Counted from the stretch's first letter, positions 1-8,449 are shown. The stretch: DNA of 64,000 bases from Scandinavium vulneris_A (GCA_046518185.1 JBKGRZ010000003.1:1-64000), one strand, 5' to 3'. Notes: generated by a model not told the origin, from the letters alone. A program made the numbers and translations.

Positions 1-95
1 CGTATGTTCACTCATAAGACTTGGTATTCTATTTAGCGTCTTGCGACGTTAAGAATCCATGTCACTTTGAGTGCCCACACAGATTGTCTGATAAA

Positions 96-137
96 TTGTT
101 AAAGAGCAGTGAGTTACGCGCTTTCGTTTGCTAACTC
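96..137 (-). promoter_or_regulatory. rrn antitermination site (boxB-like stem and boxA)
   Basis: On the minus strand a stem GAGTTA...TAACTC (137-132 with 116-111) resembles boxB and is followed at 108-96 by TGCTCTTTAACAA, the standard rrn boxA. Together they form the leader nut site bound by NusB/NusE and other Nus factors, which protects the untranslated rRNA transcript from Rho. Confidence 0.85.
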
Positions 138-147
138 GAGGTGGCGT

Positions 148-175
148 ATATTACGCTTTCCTCATTCAGAGTCAA
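148..175 (-). promoter_or_regulatory. rrn P2 promoter
   Basis: On the minus strand TTGACT (175-170) and TAATAT (153-148) are separated by 16 bp, about 120 bp downstream of P1. This is the usual tandem P1-P2 layout of enterobacterial rrn operons. P2 normally gives the basal, less tightly regulated transcription of the operon. Confidence 0.85.
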
Positions 176-267
176 GCAATTATTTTCGCTTTTCTCTGTC
201 AGAATTTCCGGAGAAACCCTGCTGACCCGGCGGCTTGCTTGCCGTTGTTCCGTGTCGATGGAGGCGC

Positions 268-295
268 ATTATAGGGAGCTGCCGAGGAATGACAA
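268..295 (-). promoter_or_regulatory. rrn P1 promoter
   Basis: On the minus strand TTGTCA (295-290) and a perfect TATAAT (273-268) are separated by 16 bp, the spacing typical of rrn P1 promoters. A GC-rich discriminator (GCGCCTCC) follows the -10 box, as expected for a promoter inhibited by ppGpp and DksA. An A/T-rich stretch at 296-320 just upstream of the -35 box fits an UP element. Fis sites, if present, would lie in the 3' end of gmhB. Confidence 0.88.
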
Positions 296-344
296 GCGGA
301 AAAATGCATTTTTGTTTCAACCGCTCACCTTTTCGCCTCAACGG

Positions 345-911
345 CTATTTATTCTGCTTTTTGATAGCCGCGGGCAGGGCTGCCAGGCTATCAATCACCC
401 AATCTGCTGCATTTTCGGCCTCATCGGTAACAGGCTTGCCGGTACGCACTAAGACTTTCGTTCCTACACCTGCAGCTGCGGCGGCCTGCATATCTTCAAC
501 TTTGTCACCAACCATAAAGGAGGCATCCATATCGATATGCAGAAAATCACGGGCAGAGATAAGCATTCCAGGGTGCGGTTTACGGCAATCGCATACCTGC
601 CGGTATTCTTCTACTGTTCCCTGCGGGTGATGTGGGCAGTAATAGATGCCATCGAGATCTACACCCCGATCCGCCAGCGACCAGTCCATCCACTCGGTTA
701 ATGTTTCAAACTGCGCTTCGGTAAACTTACCGCGAGCAATGCCGGACTGGTTCGTTACCAGTACCAGCGCATAACCCATCTCTTTTAACTCGCGCATGGC
801 ATCAATAGCGCCTTCGATAAACTCAAATGCGTCAATTTCGTGAACGTAACCATGATCGACATTAATGGTGCCATCACGGTCTAAGAAAATTGCGGGAACG
901 GTTTTTGCCAC
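345..911 (-). CDS. gmhB: D-glycero-beta-D-manno-heptose-1,7-bisphosphate 7-phosphatase
   Basis: This cytoplasmic HAD-family phosphatase removes the C7 phosphate from heptose 1,7-bisphosphate on the way to ADP-heptose for the LPS inner core. The 188-residue protein carries the HAD motif LDRDGT with the nucleophile and acid Asp11 and Asp13, a Ser/Thr-containing VTNQSG motif near residue 53, and the structural zinc ligands Cys92, His94, Cys107 and Cys109. Its length is close to the roughly 190 residues of E. coli GmhB. It stands just upstream of the rrn promoters on the same strand, the order seen in E. coli beside rrnH. It faces away from metN, with the MetJ operator in the gap. Confidence 0.96.
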   Translation of the reverse strand: MAKTVPAIFLDRDGTINVDHGYVHEIDAFEFIEGAIDAMRELKEMGYALVLVTNQSGIARGKFTEAQFETLTEWMDWSLADRGVDLDGIYYCPHHPQGTVEEYRQVCDCRKPHPGMLISARDFLHIDMDASFMVGDKVEDMQAAAAAGVGTKVLVRTGKPVTDEAENAADWVIDSLAALPAAIKKQNK

Positions 912-1000
912 CGGTTTGCTCCTGAATAAGGCATGTGAGCCTATTATCTCATGTTTGATGCGCCAATAAAGTGCTCATTATCGCTGCCCCGGATTGATTT

Positions 1001-1024
1001 AGACGTCTGGATGCCTTAACATCC
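1001..1024 (+). promoter_or_regulatory. MetJ operator (three tandem met boxes)
   Basis: AGACGTCT at 1001-1008 is a perfect met box. It is followed without a gap by the degenerate boxes GGATGCCT (1009-1016) and TAACATCC (1017-1024). MetJ binds such arrays cooperatively with S-adenosylmethionine. The array lies about 75 bp upstream of metN, so the transporter operon should be repressed when methionine is plentiful. Confidence 0.87.
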
Positions 1025-1099
1025 ATTTCATTGACGGTCGCTGCACTCTGCAGCAGCAGAAAATTCCACGGCAAATCACCTTACGATAATAAATAGCTA

Positions 1100-2131
1100 A
1101 TGATAAAACTTTCAAACATCACCAAAGTGTTCCAGCAGGGCCACAGAACAATTCAGGCATTGAATAATGTCAGCCTGCATGTGCCTGCCGGACAAATCTA
1201 TGGCGTCATCGGTGCCTCCGGTGCGGGTAAAAGTACCCTGATCCGCTGCGTCAACTTACTCGAGCGCCCAACCCAGGGAAGCGTGCTGGTTGATGGACAG
1301 GATTTAACGGCCCTTTCTGAATCACAATTAACTAAAGCACGTCGTCAGATTGGTATGATTTTCCAGCACTTTAATCTGCTGGCTTCCCGGACTGTATTTG
1401 GTAACGTGGCGCTCCCGCTGGAACTCGACAATACGCCTAAAGAAGAAATCAAACGCCGCGTGACGGAACTGCTTGACCTCGTCGGCCTGTCGGATAAGCA
1501 CGATAGCTATCCAGCCAATTTATCTGGTGGACAGAAGCAGCGCGTGGCCATTGCCCGTGCGCTGGCCAGTAATCCAAAAGTATTGCTGTGTGATGAAGCC
1601 ACTAGCGCCCTGGATCCGGCAACCACCCGTTCTATTCTCGAACTGCTGAAAGACATTAACCGCCGTCTGGGTCTGACCATTCTGCTGATCACCCACGAGA
1701 TGGACGTGGTTAAGCGCATTTGTGACTGCGTAGCTGTTATCAGCAACGGTGAGTTGATTGAGCAGGACACGGTGAGTGAAGTGTTCTCCCATCCGAAAAC
1801 ACCACTGGCACAACAGTTCATTCAGTCCACCCTGCATTTGGACATTCCGGAAGACTATCTGGCGCGCCTGAAACCAGAAGCGCAGGCAGACAGTGTGCCC
1901 ATGCTGCGTATGGAATTTACCGGACAGTCCGTTGATGCCCCGCTGCTCTCGGAAACAGCACGCCGCTTTAACGTCAACAACAACATCATTAGCGCGCAGA
2001 TGGATTACGCCGGTGGCGTGAAGTTCGGCATCATGCTGACTGAAATGCACGGCACACAAAACGATACGCAAGCCGCGATTGCCTGGCTGCAAGAACACCA
2101 TGTGAAAGTAGAGGTACTGGGTTATGTCTGA
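1100..2131 (+). CDS. metN: methionine ABC transporter ATP-binding protein MetN
   Basis: MetN is the ATPase of the MetNIQ importer for D- and L-methionine at the inner membrane. The 343-residue sequence shows Walker A at residues 38-46 (GASGAGKST), the ABC signature LSGGQ at 141-145, Walker B ending in Asp165-Glu166, and an H-loop in LLITHEMD. The last 80 or so residues form the C-terminal NIL domain that binds methionine and inhibits transport when cytoplasmic methionine is high. It is the first gene of metNIQ, behind the met boxes, and its end overlaps the start of metI by 8 bases, which suggests coupled translation. Confidence 0.97.
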   Translation: MIKLSNITKVFQQGHRTIQALNNVSLHVPAGQIYGVIGASGAGKSTLIRCVNLLERPTQGSVLVDGQDLTALSESQLTKARRQIGMIFQHFNLLASRTVFGNVALPLELDNTPKEEIKRRVTELLDLVGLSDKHDSYPANLSGGQKQRVAIARALASNPKVLLCDEATSALDPATTRSILELLKDINRRLGLTILLITHEMDVVKRICDCVAVISNGELIEQDTVSEVFSHPKTPLAQQFIQSTLHLDIPEDYLARLKPEAQADSVPMLRMEFTGQSVDAPLLSETARRFNVNNNIISAQMDYAGGVKFGIMLTEMHGTQNDTQAAIAWLQEHHVKVEVLGYV

Positions 2132-2777
2132 GCCAATGATGTGGTTACTGGCGCGCGGCGTCTGGGAAACGTTGGCAATGACCTTTGTTTCCGGTTTCTT
2201 CGGTTTCGTACTAGGTCTGCCGGTTGGCGTACTGCTGTACGTTACACGTCCGGGCCAAATTGCTGAAAACGTGAAGCTGTACCGCACGCTCTCCGCGCTG
2301 GTCAACATCTTCCGTTCTATTCCGTTCATTATCCTGCTGGTGTGGATGATTCCATTTACGCGCGTGATTGTTGGCACCTCCATCGGCCTGCAGGCGGCGA
2401 TTGTTCCCCTGACCGTGGGCGCCGCACCGTTTATTGCCCGCATGGTGGAAAACGCGTTGCTGGAAATACCGACCGGCCTGATTGAAGCCTCACGCGCTAT
2501 GGGTGCCACGGTCATGCAGATCGTGCGTAAAGTCCTGCTGCCAGAAGCGATGCCGGGTCTGGTGAATGCAGCAACCATCACGCTGATTACCCTGGTGGGT
2601 TACTCCGCGATGGGCGGGGCTGTCGGTGCCGGTGGTCTGGGTCAGATTGGCTATCAGTACGGTTACATTGGTTATAACGCTACGGTTATGAATACCGTTC
2701 TGGTATTACTGGTGGTTCTGGTTTATTTAATTCAATTCTCTGGCGATCGTATCGTCCGGGCTGTCACTCACAAGTAA
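2124..2777 (+). CDS. metI: methionine ABC transporter permease MetI
   Basis: MetI forms the homodimeric membrane channel of the MetNIQ methionine importer. The 217-residue protein is very hydrophobic with about five membrane helices, and it holds the permease EAA-type loop (residues near 130-150, containing EASRAMGAT) that docks onto MetN. Length and sequence match the family along the whole protein. The ATG sits 8 bases inside metN, and metQ follows 41 bases after the stop, so the three genes form one operon. Confidence 0.97.
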   Translation: MSEPMMWLLARGVWETLAMTFVSGFFGFVLGLPVGVLLYVTRPGQIAENVKLYRTLSALVNIFRSIPFIILLVWMIPFTRVIVGTSIGLQAAIVPLTVGAAPFIARMVENALLEIPTGLIEASRAMGATVMQIVRKVLLPEAMPGLVNAATITLITLVGYSAMGGAVGAGGLGQIGYQYGYIGYNATVMNTVLVLLVVLVYLIQFSGDRIVRAVTHK

Positions 2778-2818
2778 CGTTACACACAACAAACAACTCT
2801 AAGAGTTAAGGAAAGAAA

Positions 2819-3634
2819 ATGGCGTTCAAGATTAAAACCTTTGCGGCCCTGGGTGCCCTGATTGGTTCTCTGGCACTGGTGGGTTGTGGTCCGGATCAGA
2901 AAGACCCTAACCACATCAAAGTCGGCGTGATTGTGGGTTCAGAACAGCAGGTCGCTGAAGTTGCCCAGAAAGTGGCCAAAGAGAAGTATGGCCTCGACGT
3001 TGAGCTGGTGACCTTCAACGATTACGTTCTGCCGAACGAAGCGCTGAGTAAAGGCGATATTGATGCCAACGCCTTCCAACATAAACCTTACCTGGATCAG
3101 CAGATTAAAGACCGCGGTTACAAACTGGTTCCGGTCGGCAGCACCTTTGTTTACCCGATTGCCGGTTACTCCAAGAAAATCAAATCTCTGGACGAACTGC
3201 AGCCAGGCTCTCAGGTTGCCGTGCCTAACGATCCAACCAACCTCGGCCGCTCCCTGCTGCTGCTGCAGAAAGTGGGCCTGATCAAACTGAAAGATGGTGT
3301 TGGTCTGCTGCCAACCGTTCTGGACGTGACTGAGAACCCGAAAAACCTGAAAATTGTTGAGCTGGAAGCCCCACAGCTGCCGCGTTCCCTGGACGATGCG
3401 CAGATTGCTCTGGCGGTTATCAACACCACTTACGCCAGCCAGATTGGCCTGACCCCAGCGAAAGACGGCATCTTTGTTGAAGATAAAGATTCCCCGTACG
3501 TGAACCTGATCGTCAGCCGTGAAGATAACAAAGACGCGGAAAACGTGAAGAAATTCGTTGAAGCGTATCAGTCTGACGAAGTGTACGAAGCGGCCAACAA
3601 GATCTTCAACGGTGGCGCGGTTAAAGGCTGGTAA
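2819..3634 (+). CDS. metQ: methionine-binding lipoprotein MetQ
   Basis: MetQ is the substrate-binding protein of the MetNIQ importer, anchored to the periplasmic face of the inner membrane. The 271-residue precursor begins with a lipoprotein signal ending in the lipobox LVGC, so Cys23 would be lipidated. The mature part is an NLPA-family binding fold. A clear ribosome binding site (AAGGAAAG) precedes the ATG. A hairpin with a short T-rich tail follows the stop and should end the metNIQ transcript. Confidence 0.97.
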   Translation: MAFKIKTFAALGALIGSLALVGCGPDQKDPNHIKVGVIVGSEQQVAEVAQKVAKEKYGLDVELVTFNDYVLPNEALSKGDIDANAFQHKPYLDQQIKDRGYKLVPVGSTFVYPIAGYSKKIKSLDELQPGSQVAVPNDPTNLGRSLLLLQKVGLIKLKDGVGLLPTVLDVTENPKNLKIVELEAPQLPRSLDDAQIALAVINTTYASQIGLTPAKDGIFVEDKDSPYVNLIVSREDNKDAENVKKFVEAYQSDEVYEAANKIFNGGAVKGW

Positions 3635-3658
3635 TCTTTTCTCAAAGTAATATCATTC

Positions 3659-3688
3659 AGGACGGGCTTTACGCCCGTCTTGTCATTT
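3659..3688 (+). terminator. terminator after metQ
   Basis: A GC-rich stem GACGGGC/GCCCGTC (3661-3667 with 3673-3679) is followed by TTGTCATTTCT. The tail is only moderately T-rich. The position, 27 bases after the metQ stop and before rcsF, fits the end of the metNIQ operon. Confidence 0.65.
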
Positions 3689-3742
3689 CTGCTGGCACCT
3701 GATTCAATAAGCCCCGGTTTTTATATTCATTGAGGAAATACT

Positions 3743-4147
3743 ATGCGTGCTTTACTGGTCTGTTTTTTAGCGCTGATCCTGAGCGGCTGTTCCATGTTAA
3801 ACAGATCTCCCGTAGAACCTGTACAAAGCACTGCAACTCCGCCAAAAACCGAGCCCGCTAAGCCGAAAGCGCCACGCCCTGCTCCGGTAAGAATTTACAA
3901 CAGCGCCGAAGAACTGGTGGGTAAGCCGTTCCGCGATCTCGGCGAAGTCAGCGGTGAATCCTGCCAGGCCTCTAATCAGGACTCTCCGCCAAATATCCCA
4001 ACCGCCCGTAAGCGTCTGCAGATAAACGCCGCAAAAATGAAGGCCAATGGGGTTCTGCTGCACAGTTGTGAAGTCACCAGCGGCACGCCGGGTTGCTATC
4101 GTCAGGCCGTTTGCCTTGGAACTGCTCTCAACGTTTCGGCGAAATGA
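3743..4147 (+). CDS. rcsF: outer-membrane lipoprotein RcsF, Rcs stress sensor
   Basis: RcsF senses LPS and peptidoglycan damage and relieves IgaA inhibition of the Rcs phosphorelay. The 134-residue precursor has a lipobox ILSGC with lipidated Cys16, then a proline-rich linker (residues about 23-50) that lets the protein thread through BamA-OMP complexes. The folded domain keeps all four cysteines, Cys74, Cys109, Cys118 and Cys124, which form the two non-consecutive disulfides known in E. coli. The stop overlaps the trmO start in an ATGA, so the two genes are probably translated together. Confidence 0.96.
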   Translation: MRALLVCFLALILSGCSMLNRSPVEPVQSTATPPKTEPAKPKAPRPAPVRIYNSAEELVGKPFRDLGEVSGESCQASNQDSPPNIPTARKRLQINAAKMKANGVLLHSCEVTSGTPGCYRQAVCLGTALNVSAK

Positions 4148-4851
4148 GTGATTTCTCCTTTGAGCAGATAGGTGTTATCTGCTCACCTTATAAAGAGAAG
4201 TTTGCCGTCCCACGCCAGCCAGGTCTGGTGCAACACGGCAACGGCGAACTTCACTTGCTCCCGCCCTACAATCAGCCGGATGCCGTGCGCGGCCTGGAAG
4301 ATTTCAGCCATCTCTGGGTGTTATTCGTCTTTCATCAAACGATGGAAGGCGGCTGGCGACCGACCGTCCGCCCTCCCCGGCTTGGCGGCAATGCCAGAAT
4401 GGGCGTATTCGCGACCCGTTCCACTTTCCGTCCTAACCCGATCGGCATGTCACTGGTTGAGCTGAAAGATATTCGCTGTCACAAAGATCAGGTCATTCTA
4501 CAGTTAGGCAGCCTCGATCTCGTCGACGGCACGCCGGTGGTCGATATCAAGCCCTACCTGCCATTTGCCGAAGCGTTGCCTGAAGCTCAGGCAAGCTATG
4601 CCCAGCAGGCACCTGTTGCCAGCGTGAATGTCAGCTTCACCCCCGAGGTGGAACAGCAGTTTCCAGTCCTCGATAAACGTTACCCACATCTGCGTGCCTT
4701 TATTACGGATGTACTGGCTCAGGACCCGCGTCCTGCTTACCGGAAAGGGGAGCAAACGGGGAAAACTTACGCCGTCTGGTTACATGATTTTAACGTCCGC
4801 TGGCGCGTTACCGACGCCGGATTCGAAGTCTTTGCATTAGAAGCACGCTAA
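4144..4851 (+). CDS. trmO: tRNA (adenine(37)-N6)-methyltransferase TrmO
   Basis: TrmO methylates N6 of the threonylcarbamoyl-adenosine t6A at position 37 of tRNA-Thr, using S-adenosylmethionine; it was formerly called TsaA or YaeB. The 235-residue protein has the single-sheet beta-barrel fold typical of the family, with the conserved stretch around FATRSTFRPNPIG (residues about 90-102) that belongs to the cofactor site. I chose the ATG at 4144, overlapping the rcsF stop, because it gives the E. coli length and N-terminus (MSDFSFEQIG). An upstream in-frame ATG at 4093 would lie deep inside rcsF and is unlikely. Confidence 0.95.
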   Translation: MSDFSFEQIGVICSPYKEKFAVPRQPGLVQHGNGELHLLPPYNQPDAVRGLEDFSHLWVLFVFHQTMEGGWRPTVRPPRLGGNARMGVFATRSTFRPNPIGMSLVELKDIRCHKDQVILQLGSLDLVDGTPVVDIKPYLPFAEALPEAQASYAQQAPVASVNVSFTPEVEQQFPVLDKRYPHLRAFITDVLAQDPRPAYRKGEQTGKTYAVWLHDFNVRWRVTDAGFEVFALEAR

Positions 4852-4868
4852 TTTTCTCCTCCTCTCTT

Positions 4869-4897
4869 TTGACAACTCTGCCAGACTGATAAACTAA
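4869..4897 (+). promoter_or_regulatory. possible proS promoter
   Basis: A perfect -35 hexamer TTGACA stands at 4869-4874, with the A/T-rich stretch GATAAACTAA at the right distance (about 4888-4897). The exact -10 hexamer is ambiguous. It is placed 70-95 bases upstream of the proS ATG. A small stem CAGGCG/CGCCTG (4914-4933) would lie in the leader. Confidence 0.45.
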
Positions 4898-4963
4898 ACC
4901 ACATTTTTTGTATCAGGCGGGCATTCTCGCCTGTTCTGCTCGTTCAAATGGAACCGTAATAAC

Positions 4964-6682
4964 ATGCGTACTAGTCAATACTTGCTCTCCACGCTGAAGG
5001 AGACACCTGCCGACGCCGAGGTTATCAGCCACCAGCTGATGCTGCGCGCCGGGATGATTCGCAAGCTCGCCTCCGGGTTATACACCTGGCTGCCGACAGG
5101 CCTGCGCGTCCTGAAAAAAGTCGAAAACATCGTGCGTGAAGAGATGGATAACGCCGGTGCTATCGAGGTGTCGATGCCCGTGGTTCAGCCCGCTGACCTG
5201 TGGCAGGAGAGCGGTCGCTGGGAGCAGTACGGCCCGGAACTGCTGCGTATTGTCGATCGCGGCGAGCGCCAGTTTGTCCTCGGCCCAACGCATGAAGAAG
5301 TGATCACCGACCTGATTCGTAACGAGCTGAGCTCTTACAAACAGCTACCGCTGAACTTCTATCAGATCCAGACCAAGTTCCGCGATGAAGTCCGCCCACG
5401 CTTTGGTGTGATGCGCTCCCGTGAGTTCATCATGAAGGATTCTTACTCCTTCCATACCACTCAGGAATCCTTACAGGAAACCTACGACGCGATGTATGCG
5501 GCTTACAGCAAGATCTTCAGCCGTATGGGTCTGGATTTCCGTGCCGTTCAGGCTGATACCGGTTCTATCGGTGGCAGCGCGTCGCATGAGTTCCAGGTTC
5601 TGGCGTCCAGCGGTGAAGATGACATTATCTTCTCCAGTGAATCCGACTTTGCAGCCAATATTGAGCTGGCTGAAGCCGTTGCGCCAAAAGAACCCCGCGC
5701 GGCAGCGACCCAGGAAATGACCCTGGTCGATACACCAAACGCCAAAACCATCGCCGAGCTGGTTGAGCAGTTCAATCTGCCAATTGAGAAAACCGTGAAA
5801 ACCCTGCTGGTGAAAGCGGTAGAAGACAGCGCATATCCGCTGGTTGCCCTGCTTGTCCGTGGCGATCACGAACTGAACGAAGTCAAAGCGGAAAAACTGC
5901 CGCAGGTGGCAAGCCCGCTGACCTTCGCGACCGAAGCAGAAATTCGTGCGCTGGTTAACGCCGGTCCAGGCTCACTGGGCCCAGTAAATATGAGCATTCC
6001 AGTGGTCGTTGACCGTACCGTCGCCGCCATGAGCGATTTCGCTGCGGGCGCTAACATCGACGGTAAACACTACTTCGGCATCAACTGGGATCGCGACGTT
6101 GCCACCCCGGAAGTCGCAGACATCCGTAACGTGGTCGCCGGTGACCCAAGCCCGGACGGCAAAGGTACCCTGCTCATCAAGCGCGGTATCGAAGTCGGCC
6201 ACATCTTCCAGCTTGGCACCAAGTACTCCGAAGCCATGAAAGCGTCCGTTCAGGGTGAAGACGGTCGTAACCAGACCCTGACCATGGGCTGCTACGGGAT
6301 CGGCGTTACCCGCGTGGTGGCGGCAGCCATCGAGCAGAACCACGACGATCGCGGTATCGTCTGGCCGGACAACATTGCGCCATTCCAGGTGGCCATCCTG
6401 CCGATGAATATGCACAAATCCTACCGCGTTCAGGAGCTGGCAGAGAAACTGTACAGCGAGCTGCGCGCCCAGGGGATTGAAGTGCTGATGGACGATCGTA
6501 AAGAGCGCCCAGGCGTGATGTTCGCGGACATGGAGCTGATCGGTATCCCACACACCGTGGTTATCGGCGACCGCAATCTCGACAACGATGAGATTGAATA
6601 CAAATATCGTCGTAACGGTGACAAGCAGATGATTAAAACCGGCGACGTAGTGAGCTACCTGCTGAGCAACATCAAACGCTAA
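4964..6682 (+). CDS. proS: prolyl-tRNA synthetase
   Basis: ProS charges tRNA-Pro in the cytoplasm. The 572-residue protein is the bacterial type: class II catalytic motifs (GPTHEEV near residue 110, motif 2 FRDEVRPRFGVMRSREF near 140-155), then an inserted editing domain (about residues 224-407) that hydrolyses mischarged Ala-tRNA-Pro, and a C-terminal anticodon-binding domain. The length equals that of the E. coli enzyme. It is transcribed alone between trmO and a bidirectional terminator shared with nlpE. The E. coli gene yaeF, which sits between proS and nlpE there, is missing here. Confidence 0.98.
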   Translation: MRTSQYLLSTLKETPADAEVISHQLMLRAGMIRKLASGLYTWLPTGLRVLKKVENIVREEMDNAGAIEVSMPVVQPADLWQESGRWEQYGPELLRIVDRGERQFVLGPTHEEVITDLIRNELSSYKQLPLNFYQIQTKFRDEVRPRFGVMRSREFIMKDSYSFHTTQESLQETYDAMYAAYSKIFSRMGLDFRAVQADTGSIGGSASHEFQVLASSGEDDIIFSSESDFAANIELAEAVAPKEPRAAATQEMTLVDTPNAKTIAELVEQFNLPIEKTVKTLLVKAVEDSAYPLVALLVRGDHELNEVKAEKLPQVASPLTFATEAEIRALVNAGPGSLGPVNMSIPVVVDRTVAAMSDFAAGANIDGKHYFGINWDRDVATPEVADIRNVVAGDPSPDGKGTLLIKRGIEVGHIFQLGTKYSEAMKASVQGEDGRNQTLTMGCYGIGVTRVVAAAIEQNHDDRGIVWPDNIAPFQVAILPMNMHKSYRVQELAEKLYSELRAQGIEVLMDDRKERPGVMFADMELIGIPHTVVIGDRNLDNDEIEYKYRRNGDKQMIKTGDVVSYLLSNIKR

Positions 6683-6699
6683 TCTCCGTTCTCACGAAC

Positions 6700-6739
6700 A
6701 ATAAAAAGGCCCGTCACCGTTGGTGACAGGCCTTTTTTT
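6700..6739. terminator. bidirectional terminator between proS and nlpE
   Basis: An A-run, a long stem (AAAAAGGCC...GGCCTTTTT with an inner GTCACC/GGTGAC) and a T-run make an intrinsic terminator that works on either strand. It lies between the convergent proS and nlpE stops. Confidence 0.88.
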
Positions 6740-6754
6740 ATGACTAAGGGGCGA

Positions 6755-7453
6755 TTACTCTTTGCAGGTCTTCTTCGCGTCAAAGTGCGACGATTTGTCC
6801 GCTACCAACGTTGTCACCTTCTCGCCGGTATCTGGATTGGCCTGTAGCGTAAAGTGCGCTTCAACCGTCAGCAAAACAGGCTTGCTCTCGTTGCCGCGCG
6901 CCGCGGCATAACCACGTTCAAGCTGGGCGTTGTTCGCCACCGACACACGTTTACCCGTGGCACAATCGGTAAAGGTGGCCGCATCCGCCATGTAAAAATA
7001 CATACCGCGCATCGCCATTGGGGTCACAGGCAGGCTTGTTTTGACCGGCTCCAGGGTGTAATTCAGCGCGGAAACGATCGGATTGCCTTCGCGATCCAGC
7101 ATTTCCAGCTTATCGCCTTTTGCGCGATAGTATGATTTCTCACCCTTAGTGTCGGTCAGAACCAGCTTCTCGGCGGTGCGCGCCCAGGTGCCATACGACG
7201 CAAATGAGGACGGTTCACGCTCCACGCCCTGATAGTGCTCGTTCATCACCCAGGTACCGTCCTTTTCAAGGAACAGGGACGTTTCAATGCCTTCGCAGTC
7301 CGCACACGGCAGCACGCCGCGCCAGCTCTGCTGCATCGGCTGCAGGGCCGTTTCTTGCCCTTTGTTCACGGTTTGCTCATCTGAACGATTGTTACAGCCG
7401 GGCAATGCACAGAGCATTCCAACAGCCGCGAGGGTCACCAGTACCTTCTTCAC
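6755..7453 (-). CDS. nlpE: outer-membrane lipoprotein NlpE, Cpx adhesion/stress sensor
   Basis: NlpE (CutF) is an outer-membrane lipoprotein that activates the Cpx system on surface contact, lipoprotein-sorting failure or bad disulfide formation. From the GTG at 7453 it has 232 residues, with lipobox ALPGC (Cys20 lipidated). The N-terminal domain holds the CxxC pair Cys50-Cys53, and the C-terminal domain holds two further cysteines (in FTDCATG and near the end). The GTG start is chosen because an AAGGA ribosome site precedes it and because a signal sequence should start with MKK. The longer reading to 7513 would spoil the signal peptide. The last residues differ from E. coli NlpE. Confidence 0.94.
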   Translation of the reverse strand: MKKVLVTLAAVGMLCALPGCNNRSDEQTVNKGQETALQPMQQSWRGVLPCADCEGIETSLFLEKDGTWVMNEHYQGVEREPSSFASYGTWARTAEKLVLTDTKGEKSYYRAKGDKLEMLDREGNPIVSALNYTLEPVKTSLPVTPMAMRGMYFYMADAATFTDCATGKRVSVANNAQLERGYAAARGNESKPVLLTVEAHFTLQANPDTGEKVTTLVADKSSHFDAKKTCKE

Positions 7454-7484
7454 CTTAATTTCCTTATGCTTTTCATTCAGTCGA

Positions 7485-7907
7485 TCAGTCGCCGGAGTTT
7501 CTGACTTTGCCACGCATCGCCTTCACCGAGGACTTTTGCGATTTTGACGCCAGTCGACGCTCTTTCGATGCCCGTGTAGGACGCGTTGCCCGGCGATGTT
7601 TTTGTTCTACGGTCAGGCTCTGAATCACCGACACCAGACGCGCGACCGCGGCTTCCCGGTTCATCTCCTGACTGCGATATTCCTGCGCCTTGATAATGAT
7701 AACGCCGTCAGCGGTTAACAAGTGATGACTGGCGACCAGCAGGCGCTCTTTATAATACTCTGGCAGGCTGGAGGCCCGGATGTCAAAACGCAAATGAATG
7801 GCCGTTGAGGCTTTGTTCACATGCTGTCCGCCGTTGCCCTGCGCCCGAATAGCGGTGATTTCCACTTCTTCGTCAGCCAACGATACCTGACGTGAGATGA
7901 CAATCAT
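7485..7907 (-). CDS. arfB: alternative ribosome-rescue factor ArfB
   Basis: ArfB (YaeJ) is a peptidyl-tRNA hydrolase that frees ribosomes stalled on mRNAs without a stop codon. It resembles the catalytic domain of release factors: the GGQ motif is at residues 26-28, and the basic C-terminal tail (rich in Lys and Arg from about residue 105) enters the empty mRNA channel. I chose the ATG at 7907, which gives 140 residues as in E. coli and overlaps the yaeQ stop by four bases. An upstream in-frame ATG at 7922 is possible but lies inside yaeQ. Confidence 0.95.
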   Translation of the reverse strand: MIVISRQVSLADEEVEITAIRAQGNGGQHVNKASTAIHLRFDIRASSLPEYYKERLLVASHHLLTADGVIIIKAQEYRSQEMNREAAVARLVSVIQSLTVEQKHRRATRPTRASKERRLASKSQKSSVKAMRGKVRNSGD

Positions 7908-8449
7908 TTTGCCTGCTGCCAATGGGTTGGGATGATTTCCAGATTATTCTTGTCATCGGAAAGCCACAGCGTCCCTTCCTGCAAGGTGGCCTGCAGCGTC
8001 ATATTGCGTGCGGCGAAGGCGGTCAACTGCGCCAGTTGGGTATCATCAAAATACCAGATACTGAGATTGCTAAACCCGGCCAGTGCGGCCTGATTTTGCT
8101 GCCACCAGATTTCCGCCGCCCGGCTGTTATAGGTAAACAGCGCGACCTGCTTCGAGCGAGAGCAGGCTTTTTTGATCCGGCGTTCTTCCGGTAAGCCTAA
8201 CTCAATCCACAAATCCACCCCCAGATGATCGTTGAGCAGCCACACTTCCGGCTCGTCATCGGCGCTCAGACCCCGGGTAAATTGCAAACGGTCGTCGGCA
8301 TACATTATCCATGCCAGCAGACGCAGCATCATGCGCTCTTCGGTTTCGGACGGATGACGAGCCAGCGTCAGGCTGGCATCGAGAAACTGGTTGCGGTCGA
8401 GATCGGCAACGTTCACCGTCGCTTTATAAATTGTCGCTTTCAGCGCCAT
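7904..8449 (-). CDS. yaeQ: YaeQ family protein (PD-(D/E)XK-like fold)
   Basis: This 181-residue protein matches E. coli YaeQ along its whole length. The family has a fold related to PD-(D/E)XK nucleases and was once linked to suppression of rfaH mutations in Salmonella, but its biochemical role is unknown. Conserved features seen here include DRNQFLDASLTLARHPSETEE near the N-terminus and the central LWIELGLPEE segment. It is the first gene of a yaeQ-arfB pair that overlaps by ATGA. Confidence 0.92.
   Translation of the reverse strand: MALKATIYKATVNVADLDRNQFLDASLTLARHPSETEERMMLRLLAWIMYADDRLQFTRGLSADDEPEVWLLNDHLGVDLWIELGLPEERRIKKACSRSKQVALFTYNSRAAEIWWQQNQAALAGFSNLSIWYFDDTQLAQLTAFAARNMTLQATLQEGTLWLSDDKNNLEIIPTHWQQAK

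Larger units (their letters stand above)
1..261 (-). other. 5' leader of an rRNA operon precursor (16S lies beyond the left edge)
   Basis: Read on the minus strand, this matches the conserved leader that precedes 16S rRNA in enterobacterial rrn operons, including the boxA antiterminator and the stretch with TGTGTGGGCACTC downstream of it. The start is estimated from the P1 -10 box at 268-273. The operon is transcribed leftwards and the 16S gene itself is not in the window. In E. coli K-12 the same position, downstream of gmhB, is held by rrnH, so this is probably its counterpart. Leader RNA recruits Nus factors and helps 30S folding; that role is family knowledge. Confidence 0.88.

Noticed and set aside
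1520..2581. 353-codon open frame on the minus strand opposite metN-metI
   Set aside because: It runs antisense over two well-conserved genes, has no ribosome site and a composition unlike a protein family; it is a by-product of codon bias.
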